NCBI GenBank assembly: GCA_021234155.1
Contig: JAJEKV010000323.1
Coordinates: forward strand, 188,001 to 252,000
DNA length: 64,000 bases
Reading direction: 5' to 3'
Origin: Isoetes taiwanensis
Lineage: Eukaryota; Streptophyta; Lycopodiopsida; Isoetales; Isoetaceae
Positions 33,353-45,727 of the stretch are shown one piece after another. Under the pieces are notes generated by a model. The model saw only the letters and a list, made by a program, of their open reading frames with translations. It made no database searches and was not told where the DNA came from. The first letter of the stretch is position 1. The number at the start of each line of letters is the position of its first letter. The position numbers and the translations under genes were made by a program.

Positions 33353-36300
33353 CTAAGAGGCTATTTCATCCCGTAGAATTTCTTTGTAGACTACATTTGG
33401 AGTGAACCTCCTTTTGTTTTTTAGCAGTGCTCCTTGTCTTGAGGTTTCTTGAATGTATACCTTCACTCCATGTTGTGTGGTGCACCTTGAGAATGCGACA
33501 TAGAGCTGGCCGTGTGCTAATACTGGAGTTGGTAGGTAGATGCCAACGGAGGTCATTGACTGTCCTTGCGACTTGTTTATGGTCATCGAGAATGCAAGTC
33601 GCACGGGGAACTGCCTTCGCTTGAAGGGGAGGAGGTCGTTATCTGATGGCTCTAGTGTTATCCTTGGTATAAGGACCTGTGTTCCTTTGTAGGTGCCAGT
33701 GATTATTTCTGCATCTATGATTCTTGGGTGCGCTTTGATTACACGGATGCGGGTGCCATTGCAGAGACCGGCCTTTGGGTTCACGTTTCTGAGTAGGATG
33801 ATGATGGCACCATCCTTGATGTGTAACTTATGCGGTGGCATGCCAGAAGGGGTTAGGTGGTTGATGAACTCAATTGGGAAATCCCTTGTAGCATCTTCGC
33901 CTTCTGCAGCGATGGCATCTATGCTTGTATACGTATGGAGTTGTCCATTTAACCTTAGAAGGATCTGATTGTTGATCCTCAGCGTGTCTTCATTTTTTGG
34001 TGTTAAGATGGCCTTGTCATATAATAGATGCACATTTGCCTCTGTTATTTCCTTGCCAAGGATGCTGTCAATCAGGTCTTCTTCCACAATGCATTCTTCG
34101 GGTATCTCAACCAAGTCGCGATCAAGCCCTTGCTCATTGTTCGTCAGTTCCCCGTTACCGAGTCGTAGCAGCCAATTTGAGAAGGTTTGCTCATCTTGTC
34201 CGACCCGCATATTTTGTGTCAACTTGTAGGTCTTGAAGTTTGTCCACAGCGGGTTCCTCTTGACACACTTTGAGATGATTTCTATCTTTGTTGCACGCTT
34301 GATCACAGGCAATTGTTGTCGGAAATCGCCGCCGGTGAGCATTATCATTCCCCCAAACGACCTGTCGTCTTGGCGTATCTCGCATAGAATCCTGTCGACG
34401 GCAGTGAGTGCTTGCGTATGTGTCATCCCCATTTCGTCCCATACCATGATGCTTGCCTTTCTAAGTACCTCTGCTTGTTGGCTTGTTGCACGTAGTGCAG
34501 AGGTTGCCTCTCGTGTGAGGTTGAGTGGTAACTTGAACGTCGAATGAACTGTTTGTGCTCCCTTCAAGAGGAGGCTGGCAATGCCTGTCCAAGCTACTGA
34601 TACAACACCCACGCCACATCCTCTTAGTATGATGATTAGACTATTGAAGAGGAATGTCTTGCCCGTGCCTCCTGGGTCGTCCACATTGATACATGGGGCT
34701 TGATGCTGGCTGATTGCATCGAGGATAATGTCGGCTATGTGTTTTTGCTCCTTGTTGAGCTTTCCGTAGTTTTCTTCTTCTTTCAACTCCTTTTCTGCAT
34801 CGAAGGTGGGTTCATTTGGGAGATTGCCTAGAATGTCTATCCGTGGTTTTGGCAGTCCAAGTTGCTGGCATGTGCAGCCACTCATCTGGAAGATGTCGTC
34901 GATGTCCTTTAGTGCGTGGTTATAAGCCTGTTCTTGTGCCATCTTCTGTTGGTAGTCTTCTGTCAAGCTGTCCTTAAAGAGCTCCCATAGCCGCATTGGA
35001 TCTTGTGGGTCATTGTATAGGCAAATGAATGCGAATGTCTGGCGTAGCTGCACCGGCATCTGGAAGAGGTTCGCGTCTTCGAGCGTTTTCTCCCACTCGG
35101 CGTCGTCTTCCAGTAAGCCGAGCTCTTTGGCGGCTTCCTTGAAAGTCGAACATAGTTTTCCATTGACAGTGCGCATGTCTTCGAAGCTGGTTGCACCTTT
35201 AATATGTAGCAACAGGAGACGGAGGTAGTACCACTCACTGTCCTTAGGGCTCACATTGTACATCCGTGTGATGAGCTTGAATTTTCCTTTCCTGCCTTTC
35301 CAGCCAGACTGGCGTGTGAACTTGTAGAACTGTGGGATCTCTGGATAAGTGTACTGATGTGCATTTGGGTCGTTCCTATCCAGCTCAAACCATGCTGTCA
35401 GCATTGTTTGTTTCTGCATCTCTCGTTCGATGGCTTCTCTTTCATGGCCTTCTTGATAGTAGATGGCTTGGTTGTTAGGCAGGTGAACAGGTAGCCTATA
35501 TATTGAATGAGAGTTGCCATGCATCTTGAAGCCGAATAGCCTCCACATGGCTTCAGATGCAGAAACATATCTCGTGTCAAGGTATTGCTCGATCTCGTCC
35601 CAATTGAATGTGGATGTGGGTTCATCTGTTGGCTCTACAGTGACCTTGATAGATGCTCGATCATGCCCTTTGTGGATGTACTTGTAGATGTACTTGACGC
35701 TGCCGACACTGAAACATTGCTCCACATTGATATGTGCTTCGTACTTTTGAGTTAGCCATCGATTGTGGGGTACTATCCACCTATTGTCAATAGGCCTGTC
35801 ACCCCTCATAAAGTGGCCTGTGTCTCGTTTTCTGTACTCTGGATAGCCATTTGTGTTGACTCTAGTATGCTCATTAAATGGTTTTGGAAATCCCTTTGTG
35901 CATTCCTTTGTCGAGCTTCCTTCCTTGACTTCCATGCAAGGAGCTTTAGGGTTGAGTGGGCCACATGGTCCATGGACCATATGCTTGATGACAATCTCTC
36001 GCAGATCAGGGTTTTCTAGACATGGCACCTCAGCACTCGTGATGCTGTCAATGGCATCGCTATCCCGAATTTTGTCTTCTTGCTCGAGAATCATGAGGAG
36101 GTGGCAATGTGGATGCCCTCGCTTCTGAAACTCTATCGTGTATGTGTGCGCCTTCACCTTGCCCAAGATATCGTTATCAAAGAGGTCGTGGAAGAAAGCC
36201 TTGAGCTTTGTGTGATATACGCGTGCAATCAAGTCGGGCCTATCATGTGGTTGTTGTCCATGGAGCAGGTTGTGTCTAATCTCTATCCAATTTGGGTTGC

Positions 36301-37063
36301 AGGTAAATGTCACAAAAAGGTCTGCTTTGCCAAAACTTCATATCAAAGCCATTGAGTCCTGGTAGTTTTGTTGCATTGCTCTTGGGCTCCCATTGAACGA
36401 AGAAGGCAGGATGACCAGCTTGCCAGATCTTAAGCCTCTTCGCTCTGCTTCATTGTCTATGCAGTCGATGAGGCCTTGATACATCTCAACTCGCAGCTTC
36501 CTTTGGTTTTGCTTGATCCAGTTCAAATTGTTTGCCTCTGCTCTCGAGTAGATATCAACAATGAATTGTTGCGTTAGCTTGCCTGCACAAAGCAATGGAT
36601 TGCAAGTTGGGCTCTTTATTGCCAGCCGATAATTGTAGAATTGGAGATGTTGAACCAAAAGATGTTTTTGCCTTCTTCATTCCTATTCTCCAGCCCTGAT
36701 CACCATTCGGAAGAGAATGGGATAAACCAAGGGATCAAGATTTGGGTCTGTGATTTGGATCTTCTTGAGACCGCCACCCTTTTGGTGTATGCAGATGTCT
36801 CTATCAAATGGCGGTTCACCATCTGGGTTTACAAATATAACTGCAACTTTGTTTGAGTATGATGGGTTGTACCTCTTATGGTCCAAGCTTCGGTCAGTGT
36901 TAAAGTACATCCTAATATCCATTACACCTTCGTTGTGCCTGATCTTCTACCTGCTGCATAGGGGCTGACGTTGCGCAGCTCAAGATCTAGTTCTTTGAGG
37001 AGGTGACTGTCACAATTTGCATTCTGGGGGTTCTGAGTTCGTGTTTCATGGGCGCAGTCGGCA
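33353..37063 (-). pseudogene. RepHel (Hel-3): Rep HUH nuclease and PIF1 helicase
   Basis: Main part of the Helitron replication protein. Top to bottom: LLKELDLELRNVSPYAAG (to 36940), then YFNTDRSLDHKRYNPSYSNK, the Helitron N-domain (RKLRVEMYQGL, LPSSFNGSPRAMQQNYQD), HUH motif GHPHCHLLM, the Tyr motif KYIYKYIHKG, and a PIF1-type helicase with DPGGTGKTF, WDEMGMTHTQA, GGDFRQQLPV and LYVAFSRCT. Stops: TAG 36683, TGA 36674, TGA 36338 (ALI-stop-SFGKADLFV), plus a one-base shift near 36940. The 986 codons below 36313 are fully open. It nicks and unwinds DNA for rolling-circle transposition. Confidence 0.92.
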
Positions 37064-37073
37064 TCCTATATTA

Positions 37074-38714
37074 CTAGTAATGGTGCCCAGCGTTGCTGGG
37101 CATAAATTAGGAATCTGTGCGGACAAAAACCTATTCATTCTACCATTTTTTCGTTCTCTCTTTTTTTCTTTTTTTTAATCCCCTTGTCCCTCCCTTTACC
37201 TTCCCTTTCCTCTTTCCCTTTTTCCTTTTCTCTTTTTTTCTGATGGGCTTTTTTCCTTTCTTTTTTATCTTTCCCCAGCTCTTTCTATTTTTCCCTTTGT
37301 TTTTTCCCTTCCTTTTCCTTTTCCTTTTCCTATTCTTTTTCTCTTTCCCATTTCCCATGCATTTTTTTCGTTCTCTTTTGCTCACCTTTTTATGTGCCAT
37401 TTTTCTTCCTTTCCCCACCCACTTTCTCTTGATCACGTGCCCTTTTTTCCATCTCTTTTCCCATTTCTCTCTCCCCTTTTCCTCGTGCCCTTTTTCAACT
37501 TTACATTCCCTTTTCTGCTTCCCTTGTCCTTTCAACTTTACATTCCCATTTCATCCTTTCCCCACCCTTTCACTTTTCCCCGTGCCTTTTTTCCCTTTCC
37601 TTTCCCTTCCCGCTTCCTTTTCATTTTCTCTTTCCCTTTCCCTTTCCCTTTTCATATGCATCTATTCCCTTTTCTCAACTTTTTTTATGTGCCTCTTTTC
37701 CTTCTTTCCCCATCCTCCTCCCCCTTTTTGCCTTTCCAATTTCTCCTTTCCTATTTTTCTTGTTACTTTTCCCTTTCCCATGCTCTTTTTCCCTTTCTTT
37801 TTCCCCTTTACTCACCCTTTTCTTCCTCCCTTTTGTCCCATTCCCTTTTCCCCTTCCTCCTTTTCTGTTCCTTGTTCCTTACCCTTTGCCTCTTCTACTT
37901 TTCCACCACCCTTTTCCTCCTTTTTCCATCTTTTTCCTCTCCCTTTTTCTAGATGCTCTTTTTGCTTCCCTTTTCCTCTTTCTTCGCCCTTTCTCTCTTC
38001 CCATTTTTTCCGCGCCCTTTCCCTTTTCCCCTTTTCCTCGTGCCCTTTTCCCAGATTCTCTTTTGCCCTTTCCTCCCTCTCTTTTTCTTTTTCCTTTCCA
38101 TTTCACTTTTCCCATGCGCTTTGTTTGTCCCCTTCTTCCCACCTTTTCTTATTTTCCCTTAACGTTTTCTCCTTTTCCCACCTTACTTTCTTACCCTTTT
38201 CCCGGTGCCCCTTTACCTCTCCTTTTCTGTCCCCTTTTCTATTTCCTTTTCCTTTCCTTTTCCCATCTTTCCTTTTTCATCCTTTCTAATTCCTTTTTCA
38301 ACCTTCCTAGTTTTTATTTTTTTTCCTTTACTTCTTTTCACTTCATTTCTTTTTCACTTTTACCCTTTTAACCTTTTTCCTTCTTTCCTTCTTTTTTTCC
38401 TTTTCCCTCTTTCCTTTTCTTTTTTTCCTTTTCCATTTTTTTTTCTTGTTTTTGTTTCCCTTTATCTTTATTTCCCTCTTCCTTTTTTCCCTTCCCCTTT
38501 TCCTTTTTCCTTTTCCGATTTCCCTTTTTGACTATCGGATTGAGTGAATTTTGGCCATCGGTCATTTTATCTTCTCTTTTTCCCTTTTCTCCTTCTCTTT
38601 TTGTTTTCCCCTTCCTTACCCTTTTTTGTTCCTTTTCCTTCTTCCCCTTTTTTGTTTTCTATTTTTCCTTTTCCATTTTTTATTTTTTCATATTGTTGTT
38701 TCTCCTTTTCCTTT

Positions 38715-38754
<40 letters not shown>

Positions 38755-38988
38755 TTTGTCCTTTCTCTTTCCTTTTTCCTTTTCCTTCAATTTCCCCTTC
38801 CCTTTTCCCTTTTCCCTTTTATCGTTTCACCGTCGGATTGAGTGAATCATATTGAAGCCATAGTCAAGATGAAATTTTAGTTGAAGACACGCACACATCA
38901 TCTCCACCGTTGGTCCATCAAATCCTCGACCGTCTGATTAGGGCTCCATTGAAGACACACGCTATAATTTTATAATATAAGAAGAAGA
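37074..38988 (-). mobile_element. Hel-5: polypurine non-autonomous Helitron
   Basis: CTAG and hairpin GCCCAGCGTTGCTGGGC at 37074-37099; 5' end at about 38988 (TCTTCTTCTTATATTATAA on the minus strand). Flanked by A and T. The body is nearly pure C/T on the plus strand, including (CTTT)n at about 38715-38755. The 5' subterminal part has AGCCCTAATCAGACGGTCGA. Confidence 0.8.
38715..38755. repeat. (CTTT)n microsatellite
   Basis: About ten tandem CTTT units inside Hel-5. Confidence 0.9.
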
Positions 38989-38993
38989 TATTA

Positions 38994-40470
38994 TCTTATA
39001 TTATAATGTTTTGTAATGGACCACGCCCTAGAAAAGGAAAAGGAAAAGGAAAAGTGGGAGTAAAAGGACAAAAGGAAAAAAGGAAAAGGGAAAAGGGAAA
39101 AGGAGAAATAAGAATATGAAAAAATAAAAAATGGAAAAGGAAAAATAGAAAACAAAAAAGGGGAAGAAGGAAAAGGAATAAAAAAAAGGTAAGAGGAAAA
39201 TGGAAAGAGAAGGAGAAAAGGAAAAAGGGAAAGATAAAAGGAAATAGAAAAGGGGATAGAAAAAGGAATAGAATAGGGGAGGGGGAAAGGAAAGGGAAAA
39301 AGGGCACCGCAAGAAGGGTAAGGAATAAGGGTGGGAAAAGGAGAAAAAGGTAATGGAAAATAAGAAAGGATTGCGAAGAAGGGGACGAGAAAAGTCCATG
39401 GGAAAAGGAAACGGGAAAAGGAAAAGGAAAAAAGAGGGGAAAAAGGGCAAAAGAGAACTTGGGAAAAGGGAACGAGAAAAAGAGGAAAAAGGAAAGGGCA
39501 TGGAAAACAGGGAAGAGAGAAAGGGTGAAGAAAGAGAAAAACGGAAGCAAAAAGAGCATCGAGAAAAATGAAGAGGGAAAGGATGGAAAAAGGAAGAAAA
39601 GGGTGGGGGGAAAGTAGAATAGGCAAAGGGTAGGGAGCAAGGAATAGAAAAAGAGGAAAAGAGGAAGGAGAAAAGGGCACGGGAAAAAAGGGAAGAGGGA
39701 AAGGTTGAGAAAATAGAAAAAAGAAAGGGAAAAAGAGTATGGAAAAGAAAAAGAAAAAAGAAAAACAAGAAAGAAGAAAGTGAAAAGGGGAAAAGGGGGA
39801 AGAGGATGGGGAAAGAAGGAAAAATGGCACATAAAAAAGGTTGAGAAAAGGGAATGGAAAGAGGCATATGAAAAGGGAAAAGGAAAGGGAAAGGGAAAGG
39901 AAAAGGGAAAGGGAAAGGGAAAGGGAAAGGAAAAGGGAAAATGAAAAGGAAGGGGGAAGGGAAAGGAAAGGGAAAAAGGGCAAAGGGCAAAGGGCAAAGC
40001 GAAAGGGTGGGGAAAGTATGAAAAGGGAATGGAAAGTTGAAAGGAAAAGGGAAGCGGAAAAAGGAGAAGGGAAAGCAAAAAGAGCATGAGGAAAAGGGGA
40101 GAGGGAAATGGGAAAAGAGATGGGGAAAAGGGCACGTGATCAAGAGGAAGAGGGTGGGGAAAGGAAGAAAAGGGCACATGAAAAGATAAGCAAAAGAGAA
40201 CGAAAAAATGCATGGAAAACGGGAAAAAAGAAAAGAAGAAAGAAAAGGAAGAGGAAGGGGAAAAGAGTAGTGGAAAAATGGGAAGAACGGGGAAAGATAA
40301 AAAGGAAGGGAAAAAGCTGATCAGAAAAAGAGAAAGAAAAACAGGGGAAGGGGAAAGGGAAGGCAAAGGAGGGAGAAGGGGATTAGAAAAAAGAAAAAAA
40401 GGAAGAATGAAAAAAGGAAGAAATTAAAGGTTCCTAATTTATGCCCAGCAAGGCTGGGTACCATTACTAG
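38994..40470 (+). mobile_element. Hel-6: polypurine non-autonomous Helitron, inverted to Hel-5
   Basis: TCTTATATTATAATGTTTTG at 38994 to hairpin GCCCAGCAAGGCTGGG and CCATTACTAG at 40470, flanked by A and T. The body is nearly pure A/G on the plus strand. Its 3' half matches the reverse complement of Hel-5 (for instance ATAAATTAGGAA next to the hairpin and later shared purine blocks). Confidence 0.85.
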
Positions 40471-41918
40471 TAAGATAATGTTATTCTGTAAGTGTTGGAC
40501 CCAGCCCTAAATCCAAAGGCTGAGATTTAGGGTTGAGATTTGGTCGAAGAAGAGGCACCGAAGAAGAGGGCATCGATTTGCAGTCTCTGCTCTGCCCTTG
40601 CCTCCACGCTACTGATATTCGTGTCTTGATCTTGGCTTGGAAGCTTCAGGCCTCTCGCCAGGGTTATTTTACCTTGGCATGGCTGAGGTTTAATCACTAT
40701 CTTATGGTTACGATTTGCCAATCTTTCGAACTTAGGGTTGAGAGTTAACGCAACACAGTTTTATCGCTATTCCTTCTTACTCCGGCAGGATCAAAAGACC
40801 AAGGCATTGTGATTGCAGAAGATGCGAGGCTGGCTTCTTCTCATGCGAACTCTGCTGCTGCTGGTGCTGGATACTTGGGTGCTTTCACCGACAAGACCTC
40901 AAGCTATGACATATTGGAACTCGGCACTTTGAAGAATGCAGATCTCCCATGCTTTTCTGACGTTCCTTTCCTCATGCAACCTTATTTTTATTGAGAGTCC
41001 AATTTAGTGCTACTCCAATTTGGCCGATTTGGCTCCACGAATCCTCGATATGTGAGGAATGGAGGTATTTCTATAATTTTTTTTCACCATAGTGTCTGTA
41101 GAATTCTATGCTACTCTCTGTTTATGAAGTTTCAAAGTACATTCAATTGTCGATTCTTATTTGATATTTTACAATAGATTGCTGTGGCAGAGCATCGGTA
41201 ATACTGCCCTCCTACAAGTTCTGGCTTCCAATCCAACCCTGATGTTTATGTTTTAATGTCCAAAATACATCTCTGAAATGTTTTGACGTCAAGGCATCTT
41301 CATGTGCACCTATGAGTGTTCTCTATTATGAGCAAAATATCTCACATGTGAGCAAACACCTCCTCTCACCTCTCATGGTTGGCCATTCTGATTGATGAAG
41401 AAACACATATCCAAGTATTTTGCATGCAGCCTAGATAAGTTTTCCAAGCCTAGATAAGCTTTGAATGTTAATGCCTGTTTGTTTTTGTCCACTTTTAAGT
41501 ACAAATTTAAGATTGTAGATGCTCTTACCAAGGAAATATGCATACTTATTTGGTTAAAATAGTAGAATTAGTCTTTGAGGAGAAACCTACTGCTATCCAA
41601 AGGGAGTGAAGATGCTGCTATCATTCACATGCTTTGTGACAAATATCTTTGATAGCAAGCCATCCAAAAGACCTCCATCATGCCAAGGGATGCTGCCCAA
41701 CTAATATTCAAATCCAAGCAGGGCAAAAGTATGCTGGTGGGGTGCTATATGCCTGCTTTTGCTATATGTGTGTAGACCAAGATCTTCACTTTCTAACATA
41801 TAGAACCTTTTTAATTAAAGCACATCAGGCTTTGAAGATAGCAGGCTTTGAAGATAGCAACAAAGCATGGATGTGCAGCTCCACCATGAATCATTTGCAA
41901 GAACCGATATGTCCGAAC
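40471..41918. other. Hel-4 interior, left part
   Basis: Begins with Hel-4 subterminal sequence (CAGCCCTAAATCC, GGCTGAGATTTAGGG, as in other 5' regions here). Short open frames near 40533-40994 show no known family. Otherwise AT-rich. Confidence 0.5.
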
Positions 41919-42106
41919 TATGATATCTAGGTGTTCCTGGTATATGTCAAATTCTGCAATGGCAATGCCCAATGCGTGGCAGGGAATTATTGAAGAAATG
42001 CATGAAGAAACTATGATGTCTAGATGTTCCTGGTGTATATCAAATTCTGCAATGGCAATGCCCAATGTGTGGGAGGGAATTCATGAAGAATTGCATGAAG
42101 AAACGT
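41919..42106. repeat. 94-bp tandem duplication
   Basis: Unit starts at 41919 and 42013; both contain CAAATTCTGCAATGGCAATG. Confidence 0.85.
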
Positions 42107-42465
42107 ACAACAAACATTTAAACTGACCCAAAGACGACTTGCTGTATCAATTTGCTATGTTGTTTATAAAGCCAAAGATGAACAATGATGTGGCACAGGA
42201 AAAAATATTCTAAACTTGCAATGTATTCGTCTAAATCTACGTGTACTCCATAAGTGGATTACTATGTAGATTACTAGGTCTTTCCAAAGAGTAAAATTAC
42301 ATGTAAACCTTTATCAGAATTGTCCTGTTTCAGAAGTGTAATTTCTGTTTTTTTCAACTATAAAATGTCAACCAATGTAATGTTGAATTGTTAACATAGA
42401 TTATGTTAATTATCATTTCAGGGAATCGTTAGAAGAATACACTATGTTAAAGCATGCTGGTGGTC

Positions 42466-42830
42466 AAAATCCATATGTAATATGTAAGGAGGGATTTGAT
42501 TAAGCAATAAGTTGTTATTTGCATTGATTGCCCAATGGTGATCACACCAAAGTCCATATGTAAGGAGGGATTCGATTAAGCAATAAGTTGTTATTTGCAT
42601 TGATTGCCCAATGGTGATCACACCAAAGTCCATATTCGAATAAGCAATTAGCCATGTGACTGGAGATGCATTTCTAACATAGGAACAACATCCTGACTTG
42701 AAATCTATATCAATATTATTTATTATATATTATAGAATAATAATACTACATTTTCTGTTATTTGCATTGATTTCCCAATGGTGATCACACCAAAGTCCAT
42801 ATGTAAGGAGGGATTCGATTAAGCAATAAG
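42466..42830. repeat. ~78-bp unit, three copies
   Basis: GGAGGGATTYGATTAAGCAA and CCCAATGGTGATCACACC recur; two copies are tandem (42466-42628) and one lies at 42756-42830. LINE-3 inserted at the end of the third. Confidence 0.8.
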
Positions 42831-42835
42831 TAGCC

Positions 42836-45376
42836 TCATGAAGATGTAATGCAGGATATTGTGCTTTCTAAGGTTCATGCAATTCTTTCACAAGAGGAAT
42901 CTCAATTGTTAGAGGCCCCACTTTCCATGTCTGAATTGCGAGCAGCAACATTTGAGTTGGCTTCAGATAAATGTCCAGGTATAGATGGTATCCCTGTAGA
43001 ATTTTTTAAAAGGTATTGGGAATGGACGTCAGTAAGCATTATGGAGGCCTACAAAGATTTGTGTATTTCACATCAATTTGATAGGATTTTGAATACGGGT
43101 TTGATTTAGAGCCTGTGAGCATTCATGATTGGCGCCCAATAACTCTTCTATCTACTATCTATAAAATTATTGCAAAAGCCTATGCAGAAAGACTTAAACA
43201 GGTTTTGGGATTGAGAATAGATGCGGCTCAGTCAGGCTTTCTTCCAGGTCGGCAAATTTTTCATAATATAGTGGCAGCATATGAAGGAGTTCATTGGGCC
43301 CAATGTTCAGGTCAAAATCTTCTATATTTAAAATTGGATTTTGCTAAAGCTTGTGATAGTGTGAAGTGGACTTTCTTGGATGCCATGCTTTTGAAATTGG
43401 GATTTGGGTCTGGTTTCCGATCTATGATGCAAAAAATGTTGATTTCTGCTAAGGGGGTAGTACTGTATCATGGAGAACCATTGGTGCTTTTTCCAATTGA
43501 ACGTGGAATAAGGCAAGGTTGCCCTTTAGCTCCTTTTTTGTTTACTATAGTGGCAGAAGGACTTTCACAACTATTGCATGAGGCTGAAAAGGATGGTTTG
43601 GTAAAGGGATTATTATTGGAGGAAGGTGAACAGGTTTTGGTTAATCAGTTTGCAGACGATACCTTCTTGCTAGTGGATGGTGAAGAGAATAATGTGCAGA
43701 TAATCAAAAAGATTTTGGATATATTTTCAATTGCATCTGGCTGTCTCCTTAATTGGGCTAAGTGTAGTGCTTTATGGGTGGGGAAAGAAGCAGTTCCGCA
43801 TTTTTTATATGAGTATGCCTGGAAGGTTGTTGTACCATCTGCAAAGACAAAGCTTCTAGGAGTCCCCTTTGGTTTAGATATTGACATGAATGAAGCATGG
43901 GATGAAATTATCTTAAATTTACAAAGGCAACTGATTTGGTGGAGAGGTTCAAAGTTATCCTTGGCAGGTAGAATTCAAGTAGCCAAGTCAGTATTGAACA
44001 ATACGCATATTTATTTGGTTTCGGTTCTATTGGCTCCAGCTTCTAAGTTTGCAGAGATAAAAAAGATTGTAAGAGATTTTGTCTGGTGTACCGATCAAGG
44101 AGGCACTGTGAAGGTGGCGTGGACTTGGTATATTTCTTTACAGGATCTTTCCCTGTAAAGAAGGTAGCTATTGTTCAGTTTGTTGAAAGATGATTGTGCA
44201 TCACCAGGTATGAAGTTACTTAAACGATCAGTAAAGAAGTGTATAGTTTTTCATAAGCGAGGTGTGAGAATTGAGCTCCCTTGGGCATTGTTATATCCAT
44301 TGAAAGCTTCTCCACATGCCTCTCCAGTACTGAAAGGCTTGCTTCGGGCCTGGAAGGTAGTCCAGCAGGTGATTACATTTAATTGGGAAGCTTGTCTCCA
44401 GGCATCTTCCCCCTTTCTGTGGTTGCCTTTGTATACTCATGGACAACTACACCCAGTTGTAGAATTTATGCATGCGCATTCCCAAGCGAGGTGGAGGAGA
44501 GCAGGTATTATTTCTATTGAACAGTGGTATTTTGATATTGACATTGCTCCTTGGCAATGGTTTTAGGAGACATATGGGTTGTTGGATAAAGATATCAGTA
44601 TATGGGCTTATGTAGCAAGTGGTCTTCCTCTAATTAAGAAGGTGGGTAACAAGAGATGCTGGCACTTTGTTCAAGGTATTAAAGAAGGCAAGAAGCTAGT
44701 AAGTTCATGCTACAGATTGCTTACCTCCTCAAATACTTTATCACCTTCGAAAATGGCACTTCTGGACTTTGCCTTCTCAATGGCAATCCATCCGAACCTT
44801 GTTTGGTCTAAATATAATCCTCCAAAGGTAAATGTTCTACTTTGGCAGGTGATTCATCGCTCTTTGAGAGTTAATGAGATGGTTCATCGCTTTAAGCCGG
44901 GAGTAAGTCCACTTTGCCCAATGTGTGAGCAGTGCATTGAAACATTGGAGCACTGTTTATATTTGTGTGCCGAGCTGAGTAGTCTTAGGTCCTGGCTGCA
45001 TTCTCTTTTTGGAGTATCTTTGGATAGTCAGTCCTTTCTTTTGGGTATTTATCCAAATCAGTGGACTGCTTCTAAAAGGATTGCATTTCACATGGCAAAG
45101 TCTTGGCTAATATGGAGTGTATGGAAGCGAAGGCGAAGAAAGGTCTTTTATGATAAGCGTATTTCTTCTAAGGTGGTGCTTCAAGAAATTCGTAAGAAGT
45201 TGTATAATTGCTTTCAGATCTCCAATTGGCCTGATCGTATTAAAATTCCAATATGGAGTGAGCATCTAAAAGTGATTGATGCGTCAGGGACTTTTCTTAC
45301 TTCTGGAAGTACTTTGTAATATTTTGAGTGTATAATATGAAGTAAAACACGTTCTTCAAAAAAAAAAAAAAAAAAA
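42836..45376 (+). mobile_element. LINE-3: 5'-truncated L1-type LINE
   Basis: Ends with poly(A) at about 45359-45377 and is flanked by AGTAGCC at 42829-42835 and 45377-45383, a target duplication. Only the RT and downstream part of ORF2 is present. Confidence 0.85.
42849..45319 (+). pseudogene. LINE-3 ORF2: reverse transcriptase plus zf-RVT
   Basis: RT begins at KCPGIDGIPVEFFKRYWEW (first frame to 43109), then shifts frame at 43110: HDWRPITLLSTIYKIIAK, GFLPGRQIF, LKLDFAKACDSVKW, GIRQGCPLAPFLF and the catalytic VNQFADDTFLLVD. The tail KTKLLGVPFGLD, WWRGSKLSLAGRI matches LINE-2. In-frame stops at 44156 and 44564, then the zf-RVT domain FKPGVSPLCPMCEQCIETLE. Defective; no endonuclease because of 5' truncation. 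Confidence 0.88.
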
Positions 45377-45383
45377 GTAGCCA

Positions 45384-45690
45384 TGTGACACGCGAGATGC
45401 TCATATCAAAGCTTGGATATGAGCTAAATTATCTCTTACTCTTCGTAACACAAAATTCTAATGCTCCTCCTTTGCATTGAATAGAACTACAAGCCATACT
45501 AAACTCGCACTGTCTTAGATGTCAAGGGATAAAAAGACATGCATTCTATAGGTCTTTATGGTAAAAATCCATTCAATTCAATTCAAGTCAATTCTATGTT
45601 CTACAGAGTGGTGAACCCCAAAATGGCGAGACTGATGATTGGTGAGCCGCAGAGTGGTGAGACTGGTGAGTGGTGACCATTTAAAGGTTT
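45384..45690. other. Hel-4 interior, right part
   Basis: No gene. Contains TGGTGAG-type short direct repeats near 45605-45675 just before the 3' hairpin. Confidence 0.5.
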
Positions 45691-45727
45691 TCAACTTATG
45701 CCCAGCAACGCTGGACACCGTTACTAG

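Larger units (their letters stand above)
37064..45727 (+). mobile_element. Hel-4: Helitron inserted in the RepHel gene
   Basis: Plus-oriented. 5' end TCCTATATTA at 37064, preceded by host A; 3' end hairpin CCCAGCAACGCTGGAC plus ACCGTTACTAG at 45727, followed by host T. Hel-5 sits after its tenth base and Hel-6 five bases later; removing both leaves a normal TATA-rich 5' end and then TAAGATAATGTTATTC at 40471. The interior also contains LINE-3 and tandem repeats. Its own length is about 2.7 kb and it encodes no Helitron protein. Confidence 0.85.

Noticed and set aside
37074-40470. Hel-5 plus Hel-6 as one foldback or TIR transposon
   Set aside because: No target duplication; each half has a full Helitron 5' and 3' end and obeys A|T insertion by itself.
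40809-40994. 61-codon ORF inside Hel-4 as a captured gene
   Set aside because: Too short, no splice signals and no recognised family.
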